Assembly (NCBI GenBank): GCA_002724925.1
Contig: PBQA01000014.1
Coordinates: 62,001 to 126,000, forward strand
DNA: 64,000 nt
Reading direction: 5' to 3'
Source: Oceanospirillaceae bacterium
Lineage (GTDB): Bacteria; Pseudomonadota; Gammaproteobacteria; Pseudomonadales; Oceanobacteraceae
The translations under genes and the position numbers were made by a program. The notes under the pieces were generated by a model. That model made no database searches, was not told the DNA's origin, and was given only the letters and a program-made list of their open reading frames with translations. Below, piece by piece: positions 8,552 through 18,030 of this stretch; the stretch's first letter is position 1, and every line of letters starts with the position of its first letter.

Positions 8552-9817
8552 TCAGCTTATCCGGCAACCCTCCAGAAATACCTGCGCTACCTTGCCCGAC
8601 ACCGTTCGGTTTAACAGAGGGTGGTTATGACCACCAGAGGCAATTTCTGAGGCAGAGAGTGTGTATTCACCCTCTGGATCGTACAGCACCGCATTAAAGT
8701 CAGCGCCTTCCGTCAGAGACTGCGGAAGCCCGAGGACATTCGCAGGTGTGACGGATATGGCTCGCACCAGTTGCTCTACGGTCAGCTCTTCGCGCGTCAC
8801 CAGCGTCATCGCCTGCGGTAGAAAAGCGTCATACTGACTCATGCCGGGCTCGGCATCAGAAAACGGTGCTTTCTTGGCCGCCAGCTCATGAGGGCTGTGG
8901 TTTGAACTGATGGCAAGTTCACCGCGGGCAACGGCTTGCACCAGTGCCTCTCGATCGCGCTCGCTGCGTAACGGTGGCTGTACGTTGTACAGGCTGTTGT
9001 AGCCGGTAACAGCTTCGTGGGTAAACAGCAGGTTCGCCAGTGGTGTATCGGCGGTTACCCGTAAGCCATTTTCCAGCGCCTGTTGTAGCATGCTGACACT
9101 GCGTCGACAGGTGATCTGGCTGATGTGAGCGCGAACACCAGTCTGCTCTACCAGCAGAAGAATCTGTGCCAGAGCAATAGTTTCAGCGGTCTCGGGTATC
9201 CCCGGTAAACCCATGCGGGTGGCCACCGGACCTTCGTGCATGCAGCCACCATCTGACAGGCTGAGATCATTGGCATTCAGGAATAACGGAATATCGTAGG
9301 TCGCTGCGTATTCCATCAGGCGTCGCAATACATAGCTGTTTTTGATCGGACGACGGGCGTTGCTCATGGCGACCGCGCCTGCTTCAGCAAGGGTGTACAT
9401 GCTGGCCAGTTGCTCGCCTGCGAGGTCCTGTGTCATGGCACCCAGTGGCAGTACGCGGCTGAACCCGGCTTTACCGGCTTTTTCCAGAATAAGCTTGATC
9501 ACAGCGGAGGTATCGGCGACCGGCTTGGTGTCCGGTAAGCTGCAGATGTGCGTGAAGCCACCGCGGGCGGCCGCTTCTGTTTCGCTGGCAATGCTGCCTT
9601 TCTGGCTGTAACCCGGTTCGGGCAGATGACCACCGAGATCAATCAGCCCCGGCATTAACCATTGGCCGGTGGCATCGATCGTATGTTCAATTTCACCGGC
9701 GTCTGGTCGACGGCCGACTGTAGCGATCCGACCATCGGCAACAAATACGTCTGTGACTTCATCGGTTTGAGTCTGAGGATTGATTACCCGTGCATTGGCA
9801 ATATGCAGATATCTCAT
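8552..9817 (-). CDS. pyrC': dihydroorotase-like protein, catalytically inactive (PyrC')
   Basis: Dihydroorotase fold of 421 residues whose metal site is gone. The usual DxHxH reads DLGGHLPEPG (60-69) with the first His replaced by Gly. The HxED-type ligand reads NANDL, and the catalytic Asp of the TDHAPH motif is Asn (SSNHSPHE). In Pseudomonas such a PyrC' is needed as a structural partner that holds the PyrB dodecamer together. Its start overlaps the pyrB stop (TGATG), which suits equimolar synthesis. A genuine active pyrC should lie elsewhere in the genome. Confidence 0.92.
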   Translation of the reverse strand: MRYLHIANARVINPQTQTDEVTDVFVADGRIATVGRRPDAGEIEHTIDATGQWLMPGLIDLGGHLPEPGYSQKGSIASETEAAARGGFTHICSLPDTKPVADTSAVIKLILEKAGKAGFSRVLPLGAMTQDLAGEQLASMYTLAEAGAVAMSNARRPIKNSYVLRRLMEYAATYDIPLFLNANDLSLSDGGCMHEGPVATRMGLPGIPETAETIALAQILLLVEQTGVRAHISQITCRRSVSMLQQALENGLRVTADTPLANLLFTHEAVTGYNSLYNVQPPLRSERDREALVQAVARGELAISSNHSPHELAAKKAPFSDAEPGMSQYDAFLPQAMTLVTREELTVEQLVRAISVTPANVLGLPQSLTEGADFNAVLYDPEGEYTLSASEIASGGHNHPLLNRTVSGKVAQVFLEGCRIS

Positions 9818-10806
9818 CAGGCAGGCTCCTCACTGTTTACCGGTGTTTGCTGGCCACTCATAGCCATGGCCATCACGGCCATCCGCACGGCAATGCCATA
9901 ACTGACCTGGTTCAAAATGACGGACTGATTGCCGTCGGCGACGGCCGATTCAATTTCAACACCGCGGTTGATCGGGCCCGGATGCATAACGATGGCATCG
10001 GGTTTAGCAAACGCGAGCTTTTCTTCGGTCAGACCGTATAGTTTGAAAAATTCGCCTTCCGATGGAAGCAATGCATTCTGCATGCGTTCTTTCTGCAGGC
10101 GCAGCATGATGACCACGTCGCAGTCGGCGAGCCCCGCTTTCATATCGTAATAAGGAACGGCGCCCATGCTTTCGATATCAGAAGGTAGCAGGGTTCCGGG
10201 GCCAATGACTCTGACTTCGGCAGCGCCTAGCGTGCGCAGGGCGTGGATCTGAGAGCGGGCAACCCGTGAATGCAGAATATCGCCGACAATAGAAACGATT
10301 TTTCCTTCGATATCGCCTTTGTGACGGCGGATTGTGAGCATATCAAGCATAGCCTGAGTCGGGTGCGCGTGGCGACCGTCACCGGCATTAATAATGGCGA
10401 CGTTTGGCGTTACCTGTTCGGCAATGAAATGGGCGGCGCCTGAGTCTGAATGGCGTACAACGAACATGTCGCTGTACATGGCCTCAAGATTCCAGAGGGT
10501 GTCCATTAAGGTTTCCCCCTTAGAAGTCGCCGAGCGCGCGATATCGAGGTTGAGAATATCCGCCGACAGACGTTTCGCTGCGAGCTCGAAGGTTGAACGG
10601 GTCCGGGTGCTGTTTTCAAAAAACAGATTGACGACGGTTTTACCGCGCAGCAGAGGAACGGTTTTTACTGCTCTCTCCTGTGTGCTGATAAATGAGTCCG
10701 CGGTGTCTAAAATTTCTGTGAGTAGCTCGCGGCTCAGGCCTTCAGTCGTCAGGAAGTGCTTAAGGCGTCCGTCTTCGGTGAGCTGGACTGTGTTGGGATC
10801 AGTCAT
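9817..10806 (-). CDS. pyrB: aspartate carbamoyltransferase catalytic subunit
   Basis: First committed step of pyrimidine synthesis, joining carbamoyl phosphate to aspartate. 329 residues. The carbamoyl-phosphate loop STRTR (66-70) follows FFEN, and [10 protein letters not shown] is the C-terminal motif. The long N-terminus and the tight coupling to pyrC' mark the Pseudomonas-type class A enzyme, which works as a complex with PyrC' rather than with PyrI. It lies 13 bases before the next cistron boundary with pyrR. Confidence 0.96.
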   Translation of the reverse strand: MTDPNTVQLTEDGRLKHFLTTEGLSRELLTEILDTADSFISTQERAVKTVPLLRGKTVVNLFFENSTRTRSTFELAAKRLSADILNLDIARSATSKGETLMDTLWNLEAMYSDMFVVRHSDSGAAHFIAEQVTPNVAIINAGDGRHAHPTQAMLDMLTIRRHKGDIEGKIVSIVGDILHSRVARSQIHALRTLGAAEVRVIGPGTLLPSDIESMGAVPYYDMKAGLADCDVVIMLRLQKERMQNALLPSEGEFFKLYGLTEEKLAFAKPDAIVMHPGPINRGVEIESAVADGNQSVILNQVSYGIAVRMAVMAMAMSGQQTPVNSEEPA

Positions 10807-10819
10807 GTGGTGTTCCTGT

Positions 10820-11317
10820 TCAGGCCAGAGTCAGAACTAAAGGGCGCGGGCCGGTCAGCTTGACCAGCTGGCCATCATTTAATGCCAGAGTCGCTCCGCA
10901 GAGGTCTGGCTGAATCGGTAATTCGCGACGACCGATATCCAGCAGACATATAAGGGTAATGCTGGCTGGGCGGCCATAATCAAACAGCTCGTTCATGGCG
11001 GCGCGTATGGTTCGGCCGCTCATGATGACGTCATCGATCAGGATGATGTGTCGGTCTTCAATGGAGTCCGGCAGCTCTGACCCCTGAACCTTCGGGTGCA
11101 GGCCGTGACGAGTGAAGTCATCGCGGTAGAAACTGATATCAAGTGTGGCGACGTCGTCGGCACATTTCAGTGTGTCATTGAGACGTTCTGCAACCCAGAC
11201 GCCGCCCGTTCGGATACCGACCAATAAGGGGTTGTCGAGCTGGCGCTCGCTAATCAGCTCACTGACTTGCTCAGCCAGGTCTTGAGTAATGTGTTCTATG
11301 TCCGGCAGATTCATCAT
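10820..11317 (-). CDS. pyrR: PyrR bifunctional regulator / uracil phosphoribosyltransferase
   Basis: PRPP-binding protein with the phosphoribosyltransferase loop [17 protein letters not shown]. The track starts at 11350, but AGGAG sits 5 bases before the ATG at 11317. That ATG overlaps the ruvX stop as TAATG and gives 165 residues, closer to the family's length. In Gram-positives PyrR attenuates pyr transcription. In pseudomonads it sits in front of pyrBC' and affects their expression. I saw no anti-terminator structure between pyrR and pyrB, which are only 13 bases apart. Confidence 0.92.
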   Translation of the reverse strand: MMNLPDIEHITQDLAEQVSELISERQLDNPLLVGIRTGGVWVAERLNDTLKCADDVATLDISFYRDDFTRHGLHPKVQGSELPDSIEDRHIILIDDVIMSGRTIRAAMNELFDYGRPASITLICLLDIGRRELPIQPDLCGATLALNDGQLVKLTGPRPLVLTLA

Positions 11318-11784
11318 TAGTCTCCTGCTTTCGGGTGTTCTGACATCCAACTTTCCAGAATCAGGCAGGCAGCGAGGCCGTCTACCGAGTAGTCACCAAA
11401 GTTCTGATGCCCAGAATCTTCAATGACCATGCCTTTCGCTTCGTAGCTGGTCAGGCGCTCGTCCTGCGTGTACGAAGGGCGATGGAAACGACCTTCCAGA
11501 CGGCGGGAGAATTTTGCCGCTCTCCGGCTCATTTCTGAAGGGGTGCCGTCCATATTGAGTGGCAAGCCAGTGACAAAGGCGTCAGGTTGCCATTCTTTAA
11601 TAATGCGCTCCAGAGAGTCCCAGTCGGGTACGCCGTCTCTGGCTTTGATGGGCTCCAGAGCATTGGCACTGTCTGTCAGGCGCTGGCCAATAGCAATGCC
11701 GATGCGTCGGGTGCCAAAATCAAACCCCATGACGGAAGTGATACGATCAGGAATCTGAGGAGTATCAGGCATGGCCTGACTCAT
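11317..11784 (-). CDS. ruvX: RuvX/YqgF, putative pre-16S rRNA nuclease
   Basis: RNase H-fold enzyme that finishes the 5' end of 16S rRNA in E. coli. The motif MGFDFGTRRIGIAIGQ holds the first metal-binding Asp. LPLNMDGTPSEMSRRAAKF and DERLTSYEA hold the other conserved residues. The track ORF reaches back through yqgE. ATG 11784 (MSQAMPD) or ATG 11772 (MPDTPQ) is realistic, each overlapping the end of yqgE. Neither has a strong ribosome-binding site, so translational coupling is likely. Confidence 0.9.
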   Translation of the reverse strand: MSQAMPDTPQIPDRITSVMGFDFGTRRIGIAIGQRLTDSANALEPIKARDGVPDWDSLERIIKEWQPDAFVTGLPLNMDGTPSEMSRRAAKFSRRLEGRFHRPSYTQDERLTSYEAKGMVIEDSGHQNFGDYSVDGLAACLILESWMSEHPKAGD

Positions 11785-12322
11785 CACTGAGGAATTCGGC
11801 ACTGACACCCAATTTACTGAGTGCAACATCATAAAGGTCGCGCTGGTCGAGGCGAAAAAGAAGGTCGGGAGTTGCCTCCAGTGTGAGCCAGGCGTTTTCG
11901 CGCAGCTCTTCGTCCAATTGGCCTGCACTCCAGCCGGCGTAGCCAAGACCAAGCATGTAATTCTGAGGTCCTGTTCCTTGAGCAATCGCACGCAGAATAT
12001 CCTGAGACGACGTCAGGTGGGTTTTCTCTGTAATATTCATGGTGGCGCCCCAGTCTCCGGTTTCTTCGTGCAGAATAAAACCTTGCTCCGGACTGACTGG
12101 TCCGCCCTGAAGGATGGTAGGCGTAATGTGGCTACGACGATCAATATCCAGCTGTTCGCAGATATCACTGAACTCAATACTGGAGGGCTTGTTCAGTACC
12201 AGCCCCATCGCGCCATCCGCGTTGTGTTCGCATAAGTAGGTGACCGTGCCGCCGAACCAGGAGCCATCAAGGCCGGGCATCGCAATCAACAGGTGGTTAC
12301 GCAGGCTGTTCAGTTCAAGCAT
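11765..12322 (-). CDS. yqgE: YqgE/AlgH family protein
   Basis: 185 residues of the UPF0301/AlgH family, with LIAMPGLDGSWFGGTVTYLC at the start and GLVLNKPS after it. The name AlgH comes from alginate effects in Pseudomonas, but the molecular role is unsettled. It is fused in operon order with ruvX and pyrR here, as in many Gammaproteobacteria. Its start touches the stop of the upstream tonB-like gene. Confidence 0.9.
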   Translation of the reverse strand: MLELNSLRNHLLIAMPGLDGSWFGGTVTYLCEHNADGAMGLVLNKPSSIEFSDICEQLDIDRRSHITPTILQGGPVSPEQGFILHEETGDWGATMNITEKTHLTSSQDILRAIAQGTGPQNYMLGLGYAGWSAGQLDEELRENAWLTLEATPDLLFRLDQRDLYDVALSKLGVSAEFLSDESGHA

Positions 12323-13200
12323 CAGTTTGACCCCGAGAGGTAACGGTCACCGGTGAATTGCCAGGTGCGGATGATTTCCAGTCTATCCATTTCGCGCCGC
12401 ATTTCGTTGGTAAATGGGGCGAACGGAGCAGCAAGGCGGACAATTCGTGTGGCAGCTTCATCGAGTACTCTGCGGCCCGAAGACTCAAGCACTGCGAGCT
12501 CATGGATGCTGCCATCAGGGTTGATGGACACTAAGATCCGTAAACGGCAATTGTCGTAGCAGTTTTCAGCTTCCTGTGGATAGTTAATGGCACCCATTCG
12601 CTCAATTTTCTGACGCCATAAATTCACGTAGTAAGCGTCGGTCGCTTTCATTGTAGATGCAGCGGTCAGACGATGAATACGCGGCATTCGTGCGTACATT
12701 TGGCGTTCGGTATCCAACTTAGCCTGCAGGCTGGCGATTTCGAGGCTGCGCTCAAATAAGCTTTGTTGAGGGCCGTCCGGAATATCTGGGGCAGGCGGTT
12801 GTTGTTCTGCAATCTGCTGTTGCTGTTTATCAGGACTGCGGGTGGTTGAAACAACTTGGGTATGCTGGCTGTCCTGCAGGCGCGGAGCCGTTGGCATCTG
12901 TTCTTCGCGTACGTTCTCACGGATGTCGTTGGCGTGGAAGTCGGCTTCAACGTCCGTGGTCTGCATCTGCGCTTCGTCCAGAGTGCCGCTGCCCTGTTGG
13001 TTTTCCTGGGCAAGAAAGTCGGCATCTTCGGGCGCTTCATCACTGCGGTAGCCTGCCAGGGTGACGTCCAGTGTCGAACTGAAAGCCGGGCTTTCCTGCG
13101 CACTGAAACTGATGCCCAGCACTAGCATGGCGTGCACCATGAGCGCGACGAAGATCGCGAACATCATGCGGTCATTGCTTGATACGGTCTGGGCACTCAT
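12322..13200 (-). CDS. TonB-like energy transducer (TonB3 type)
   Basis: 292 residues. One N-terminal membrane segment (MMFAIFVALMVHAMLVLGISF, about 12-32) follows a short cytoplasmic stretch. A long acidic and Gln-rich periplasmic spacer comes next, then a TonB C-terminal domain (NCRLRILVSINPDGSIHELAVLESSG). It lies between gshB and yqgE, the place of tonB3 (PA0406) in P. aeruginosa, where TonB3 is needed for twitching motility. With pilGHIJK-chpABC just beyond gshB, a role at the pilus or with an outer-membrane receptor is plausible but inferred. The spacer lacks the Pro-Lys/Pro-Glu repeats of classical TonB. Confidence 0.82.
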   Translation of the reverse strand: MSAQTVSSNDRMMFAIFVALMVHAMLVLGISFSAQESPAFSSTLDVTLAGYRSDEAPEDADFLAQENQQGSGTLDEAQMQTTDVEADFHANDIRENVREEQMPTAPRLQDSQHTQVVSTTRSPDKQQQQIAEQQPPAPDIPDGPQQSLFERSLEIASLQAKLDTERQMYARMPRIHRLTAASTMKATDAYYVNLWRQKIERMGAINYPQEAENCYDNCRLRILVSINPDGSIHELAVLESSGRRVLDEAATRIVRLAAPFAPFTNEMRREMDRLEIIRTWQFTGDRYLSGSN

Positions 13201-13247
13201 GGTCTGTCAGGGTCTCCGTCGTTGTGCGCGCAAGTCTGCTCTCACCT

Positions 13248-14213
13248 TCAGGAATTGTCCACACTGGAACGGCGGATTTCCAGTAGTGTATCGATCAGTT
13301 GTCCGGCGACGTCGATACCGCTGTCGCGCGAAATTTCCCGCACGCAAGTCGGGCTGGTGACGTTGATCTCTGTCAGGCAGTTGCCGATGACGTCCAGGCC
13401 AACAAAATACAGGCCGCGTTTTATCAGCTCAGGACCGATGATGCTGGCGATGCGGCGATCGTCTTCCGAGAGCTCTTGCGTGACTCCGCGTCCGCCGGCG
13501 GCCAGGTTGCCGCGTGTCTCGCCTTGCGCAGGAATGCGAGCGAGGCTGTACGGAACGGGCTCGCCATTAATCATCAGAATGCGCTTATCGCCCGATGTGA
13601 TTTCAGGAATGAATTTCTGCGCCATGATCTGTTGTGTGCCGTGAGCGGTCAGAGTTTCGATAATGACGCTGACGTTAGGGTCATCCTTTTTGAGTCGGAA
13701 GATGGAGGAGCCACCCATACCGTCGAGCGGTTTAAATATTACGTCTTCGTGCTCTGCGTGAAATGCCTTCAACAGGTCGGCACGTCGCGCAACGATGGTC
13801 GGTGACATAAGGTCAGGGAAGGCTGTAGCGAATACTTTTTCGTTGCAGTCACGCAGGCTTTGAGGACGGTTAGCAACAAGAACACCTTCCTCTTCGGCAC
13901 GTTCAAGAATGTAGGTGCTGTAGATAAACTCGCTATCAAACGGTGGGTCTTTGCGCATAATGATGATGTCGAGTTCCGCCAATGGACGGTCTTCGAAGTC
14001 ACCCAGATCAGCCCAGTGTTCTGGATTCATCGCCACGTTTAAGGGCGCCATGCGGCCATATGAGCGGCCTTTCTGAATAGAGAGATCAGGTTGTTCCATG
14101 TACCAGAGTTCGCAGCCTCGTTCCTGTGCTGCATTTAACAACGCGAGGGAAGTGTCTTTCTTGAAGTGGATGTCCTGAATAGGGTCCATGATTACGCCAA
14201 GTCTTATAGTCAT
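13248..14213 (-). CDS. gshB: glutathione synthetase
   Basis: ATP-grasp enzyme joining gamma-glutamylcysteine and glycine. 321 residues. Typical segments are GVIMDPIQDIHFKKDTSLA at the N-terminus, KPLDGMGGSSIFR for the ATP/Mg region and INVTSPTCVREI near the C-terminus. It is the first gene of the minus-strand run through tonB, yqgE, ruvX and pyr, transcribed away from pilG. Confidence 0.96.
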   Translation of the reverse strand: MTIRLGVIMDPIQDIHFKKDTSLALLNAAQERGCELWYMEQPDLSIQKGRSYGRMAPLNVAMNPEHWADLGDFEDRPLAELDIIIMRKDPPFDSEFIYSTYILERAEEEGVLVANRPQSLRDCNEKVFATAFPDLMSPTIVARRADLLKAFHAEHEDVIFKPLDGMGGSSIFRLKKDDPNVSVIIETLTAHGTQQIMAQKFIPEITSGDKRILMINGEPVPYSLARIPAQGETRGNLAAGGRGVTQELSEDDRRIASIIGPELIKRGLYFVGLDVIGNCLTEINVTSPTCVREISRDSGIDVAGQLIDTLLEIRRSSVDNS

Positions 14214-14546
14214 TGCGTCTCCGCTGCGTGGTCAGTCATCTGAGTGACAGGAATAATTAATCGTCGGATTGTAACGTATCCGATTTGGCTTTTTCAGCGT
14301 TTTGTCGAGCCTTTGTCAGTGACAGTGTGTTGCATCAGGCAGGGTTCCCGGTATGCTCTCTAGCCTGCCCGGGCGGAGTGTGATACAAAAGCGGAGCGTC
14401 CCGGTGGCCCCGGGGAAACGACTGATTTTCTGTATTCTTTGCAGGACAGTCGGGGGCTCTTGCCGGTCTGAGGGTTGAGTCACAGAACTCTTTGGCCAAT
14501 CAGAGTAAAACAACAACAGATAATTGGATGGTGAAAGGCCTGTCGT
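14214..14546 (+). other. divergent intergenic region between gshB and pilG
   Basis: 333 bases with no coding sequence I can support. It must carry the promoters for gshB on the minus strand and pilG on the plus strand. I found no convincing -35/-10 pair or sigma-54 site by eye. A GC-rich patch (around 14370-14420) could form a leader hairpin ahead of pilG. The 212-residue minus-strand ORF across this region is an antisense shadow of pilG. Confidence 0.5.
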
Positions 14547-14927
14547 ATGGACGATAATTTTCAAGATGTAAAGGTCATGGTGATTGACGACAGTAAGACA
14601 ATCCGTCGTACTGCCGAAACCCTGCTGAAAAAAGTTGGCTGCGAAGTCATTACAGCCACTGACGGTTTCGATGCCCTGGCTAAAATCGCCGATACCGACC
14701 CGGATATTATTTTCGTCGATATCATGATGCCGCGACTGGACGGCTATCAGACCTGCGCCCTGATCAAAAATAATTCCAAGTTTAAGTCTACCCCAGTCAT
14801 CATGTTGTCGAGTAAAGACGGCCTGTTTGATAAAGCCAAAGGTCGTATTGTTGGGTCTGATGAGTATCTGACCAAACCATTCAGTAAAGAAGAGCTGCTC
14901 GGTTCTATCCGTCAGCACGCGAAATAA
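14547..14927 (+). CDS. pilG: twitching motility response regulator PilG
   Basis: Single receiver domain of 126 residues without an output domain. The acidic pocket (VIDDSK), the phosphoryl Asp in DIIFVDIMMP and the conserved Lys of TKPFSKE are all present. In P. aeruginosa PilG is phosphorylated by ChpA and promotes pilus extension through the ATPase PilB. It opens a plus-strand operon in the same order as PA0408-PA0415. Confidence 0.95.
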   Translation: MDDNFQDVKVMVIDDSKTIRRTAETLLKKVGCEVITATDGFDALAKIADTDPDIIFVDIMMPRLDGYQTCALIKNNSKFKSTPVIMLSSKDGLFDKAKGRIVGSDEYLTKPFSKEELLGSIRQHAK

Positions 14928-14943
14928 GTAAGGGGTAAGTAGC

Positions 14944-15318
14944 ATGGCGCGCATTCTTGTGGTGGATGACTCACCAACGGAAACCGAGGCTTTCCGGGCG
15001 GTGCTCGAGAAAAACGGCCACGAAGTGTTGAATGCAGAAAACGGTGCTGATGGTGTCGCGGTTGCTCGTCAAGAGCTTCCGGATCTTGTTCTGATGGATA
15101 TTGTTATGCCTGGCCTGAATGGCTTTCAGGCAACCCGTCAGCTAACGCGGAGCCCTGAAACCAAGAATATTCCCGTTGTGATCGTGACCACCAAAGATCA
15201 GGAGACCGACAGGGTTTGGGGTAAGCGTCAGGGGGCCTCAGGCTATTTGGTTAAACCTGTCTCTGAAAGTCGTTTGCTGTCAGAGATCAACGCTTTGATC
15301 GGCACTGAAGAAGGCTGA
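14944..15318 (+). CDS. pilH: twitching motility response regulator PilH
   Basis: Second stand-alone receiver, 124 residues. It has VVDDSPTE, the phosphoryl Asp in DLVLMDIVMP and the Lys of LVKPVSE. PilH is the counterpart of PilG, favouring retraction or acting as a phosphate sink. It lies 16 bases after pilG with a good ribosome-binding site (AAGGGG). Confidence 0.95.
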   Translation: MARILVVDDSPTETEAFRAVLEKNGHEVLNAENGADGVAVARQELPDLVLMDIVMPGLNGFQATRQLTRSPETKNIPVVIVTTKDQETDRVWGKRQGASGYLVKPVSESRLLSEINALIGTEEG

Positions 15319-15322
15319 AGGC

Positions 15323-15847
15323 ATGACACCATTTGCTCTGCTCACCGCGATGGAAAATCGCAGCCGACGTTTTGCGTCGCCGCTGCCTCAGCAGGTTGAA
15401 ACTGTATCGACCTGGCGCGGAATCGGATTTCTGCTAGGTAATGAGCAATACGTCGCCAATATGGCGGATGTCGTGGAAATTCTGCAGATGCCAAAAGTAA
15501 CCCGTGTGCCTGGCGTCAAAAACTGGGTGCTGGGTATAGCCAACGTCCGTGGACGTATGGTGTCTGTTATGGATCTCAATGGTCTGCTTGGTCAGCCATC
15601 CCGTGGTAACTGGCGTAGCCAGCGGGTGTTGGTGATTGAGCAGGATGAATACCTTACCGGCCTGCTCGTAGACGCAGTGCTTGGTATGCAAAGTTTTCCG
15701 GTAGACCGGGAGGTGCCTGTGCCGCAGGTGCCTGATGCTCTCGCGCCCTTTGTTGCGAAAGCTTTTGAACGCGATGGCAGGAACTGGCCAGTCATGGAGT
15801 TTGGTGAGCTGTTGAGATCACCTGAGTTTATGAATATCGCCGTATAA
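15323..15847 (+). CDS. pilI: CheW-like adaptor PilI
   Basis: 174-residue CheW-domain scaffold that links the receptor PilJ to the kinase ChpA. The CheW beta-barrel is seen in GIGFLLGNEQYVANMADV, VPGVKNWVLGIANVRGR and the C-terminal EREVPVPQ-type loop. The ORF begins 4 bases after pilH, so translation is coupled. Confidence 0.94.
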   Translation: MTPFALLTAMENRSRRFASPLPQQVETVSTWRGIGFLLGNEQYVANMADVVEILQMPKVTRVPGVKNWVLGIANVRGRMVSVMDLNGLLGQPSRGNWRSQRVLVIEQDEYLTGLLVDAVLGMQSFPVDREVPVPQVPDALAPFVAKAFERDGRNWPVMEFGELLRSPEFMNIAV

Positions 15848-15923
15848 ACACGGAACGGAAAATAATAACAATTTACTGGCCCGTCGGGTCGGATAAGCAT
15901 GCAGCGAGTTTGGAGAGGACGGC

Positions 15924-18005
15924 ATGAGTGGAAACACAGTAAATCAGGGGAAAAAGAGTAACTTCAGTGCCATTGTTCTGATGTTCGTTTTCCTGATCGG
16001 TTTCATTGGTATCACCATTGGGGTCAACATTCTGGCCACAAAAGATGAACAGTATCTCGAGCACTCGGGTGAGCTACGGGTTCTGTCACAGGAATTGGCG
16101 AAAAACGCAGTGGAAGCCGCAGGCGGTAAGCCTGACGCATTTACTCAGCTGCGTCAGGCCCGTGATAACTTCGATAAGCGTTGGGGATATCTCGCTTCCG
16201 GTGATAGTGCAACGAGCCTGCCTCCGTCAGAAGATGCCGCGCAGTCGGGTGTTCAGGAAACCTGGAGCAGCGTACGTGAAGATGCTGACCAGATTATTCG
16301 CTCTGAACAGATTGTTCTCTCGGTTCACGAAGTGGCCGAACTTCTTTCTGAAACGATTCCTCAACTGCAGGTTGAGTACGATGAGATCGTTGATATTCTG
16401 CTTGAAAGTGGCGCCCCTGCTGAGCAGGTTGCAGTTGCCCAACGTCAGTCCTGGCTCGCGGAACGTATCGTCCGCTCAGTAAACAAGGTACTGGCAGGTG
16501 GTGATGACGCAGTGATGGCGGCGGACGCTTTCGGTCGTGACGCCTCGCTGTTCGGTCGGGTACTGAACGGTATGATTCAGGGCAACATCGCCATGAATAT
16601 TTCTCAGGTAACGAACGAAGAAGCGGTGTATGCGTTGGCTGAAGTCGCTGAGCTGTTTGAATTTGTATCGGGCTCTGTTGACGAAATTCTGGAAACCTCT
16701 CCTGAACTCTTCCAGGTTCGTGAAGCCTCCGACAATATCTTCCAGAATTCTCGTGTTCTGCTTGAACAGACCTCTGTTCTGACCAATGAAATTCAGAATA
16801 ACGCTGAAGAACGTAACATGATTCAGCTGGGTGGTTATGTTCTTGCGTTTATTGCACTGCTGTTTGCGTATATCTATTTCCGTACAGAATCTAAGAGCGC
16901 CCGTGAGCGCGAGGAAGATGCTCAGCAGCGAGAGCAGGATACTCGTCAGACGAATGAACAGAACCAGGTTGCGATTCTGCGTCTTCTTGATGAAATTGCT
17001 GACCTTGCAGACGGTGATCTGACAGCGTCCGCGACCGTAACCGAAGACTTTACCGGCGCTATTGCCGACGCGATTAACTTTGCGATCGACCAGATGCGCG
17101 TACTGGTATCCTCGATTAATGATACTGCGGTACAGGTATCGTCGGCGGCTCAGGAAACTCAGGCGACAGCGATGCATCTTGCTGAAGCATCTGAACACCA
17201 GGCCCAGGAAATTGCCGGTGCCTCTGCAGCGATCAACGAAATGGCGGTGTCGATTGACCAGGTATCCGCCAACGCCTCTGAATCATCTGCGGTTGCGGAG
17301 CGGTCGGTTGCGATCGCGAACAAAGGCTCTGAGGTTGTACAGTCGACGATCAGCGGCATGGATAACATCCGTGAGCAGATTCAGGAAACGTCTAAGCGTA
17401 TTAAACGTCTGGGTGAGTCGTCCCAGGAAATTGGTGACATCATCTCCCTGATTACCGACATTGCTGACCAGACCAACATTCTGTCTCTGAACGCGGCTAT
17501 TCAGGCATCGATGGCGGGTGACGCCGGTCGGGGCTTCGCGGTAGTTGCGGACGAAGTACAGCGTCTGGCAGAACGTTCTGCGGCGGCGACCAAGCAGATT
17601 GAAGCTCTGGTTAAAACGATTCAGAACGATACCAACGAAGCCGTTATTTCGATGGAACAGACCACCACCGAGGTAGTTCGTGGTGCCCGTCTGGCACAGG
17701 ATGCGGGTGTGGCGCTGGAAGAAATCGAAAGCGTATCAAACAACCTCGCAGAGCTGATTCAGAACATTTCCAACGCCGCACGTCAGCAGGCGTCGTCAGC
17801 GGGTCATATTTCCAACACGATGAACGTGATTCAGGAAATTACGTCTCAGACCTCAGCCGGTACGACCGCGACTGCGAAGTCGATTGGTAACCTCGCTGAA
17901 ATGGCGAATATGCTGCGTGAATCTGTTGCCGGCTTTAAGCTGCCTGAAACAGTGAGCGACGCAGAATTTCATGAAGAAACCGAAGAAGAGCAGAGCACTC
18001 TCTGA
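15924..18005 (+). CDS. pilJ: methyl-accepting chemotaxis protein PilJ
   Basis: Receptor of the Pil-Chp array, 693 residues. Transmembrane segments lie at about 14-36 and 299-320, around a periplasmic type IV pilus sensory domain. HAMP-like and methylation helices follow. The signalling tip DQTNILSLNAAIQASMAGD is the PilJ variant, with SLNAAIQASMAG in place of the usual [12 protein letters not shown]. In P. aeruginosa PilJ senses surface contact through the pilin. It is preceded by a 76-base gap with GGAGAGG 7 bases before the ATG. Confidence 0.96.
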   Translation: MSGNTVNQGKKSNFSAIVLMFVFLIGFIGITIGVNILATKDEQYLEHSGELRVLSQELAKNAVEAAGGKPDAFTQLRQARDNFDKRWGYLASGDSATSLPPSEDAAQSGVQETWSSVREDADQIIRSEQIVLSVHEVAELLSETIPQLQVEYDEIVDILLESGAPAEQVAVAQRQSWLAERIVRSVNKVLAGGDDAVMAADAFGRDASLFGRVLNGMIQGNIAMNISQVTNEEAVYALAEVAELFEFVSGSVDEILETSPELFQVREASDNIFQNSRVLLEQTSVLTNEIQNNAEERNMIQLGGYVLAFIALLFAYIYFRTESKSAREREEDAQQREQDTRQTNEQNQVAILRLLDEIADLADGDLTASATVTEDFTGAIADAINFAIDQMRVLVSSINDTAVQVSSAAQETQATAMHLAEASEHQAQEIAGASAAINEMAVSIDQVSANASESSAVAERSVAIANKGSEVVQSTISGMDNIREQIQETSKRIKRLGESSQEIGDIISLITDIADQTNILSLNAAIQASMAGDAGRGFAVVADEVQRLAERSAAATKQIEALVKTIQNDTNEAVISMEQTTTEVVRGARLAQDAGVALEEIESVSNNLAELIQNISNAARQQASSAGHISNTMNVIQEITSQTSAGTTATAKSIGNLAEMANMLRESVAGFKLPETVSDAEFHEETEEEQSTL

Positions 18006-18030
18006 GGGCTCTGACGCAACGGTCTGATAC

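Noticed and set aside
14316-14954. 212-residue minus-strand ORF
   Set aside because: It is antisense to pilG and runs through the intergenic region. The protein has no family features and pilG on the other strand is certain.
16476-17198. 240-residue minus-strand ORF
   Set aside because: Antisense shadow of pilJ.
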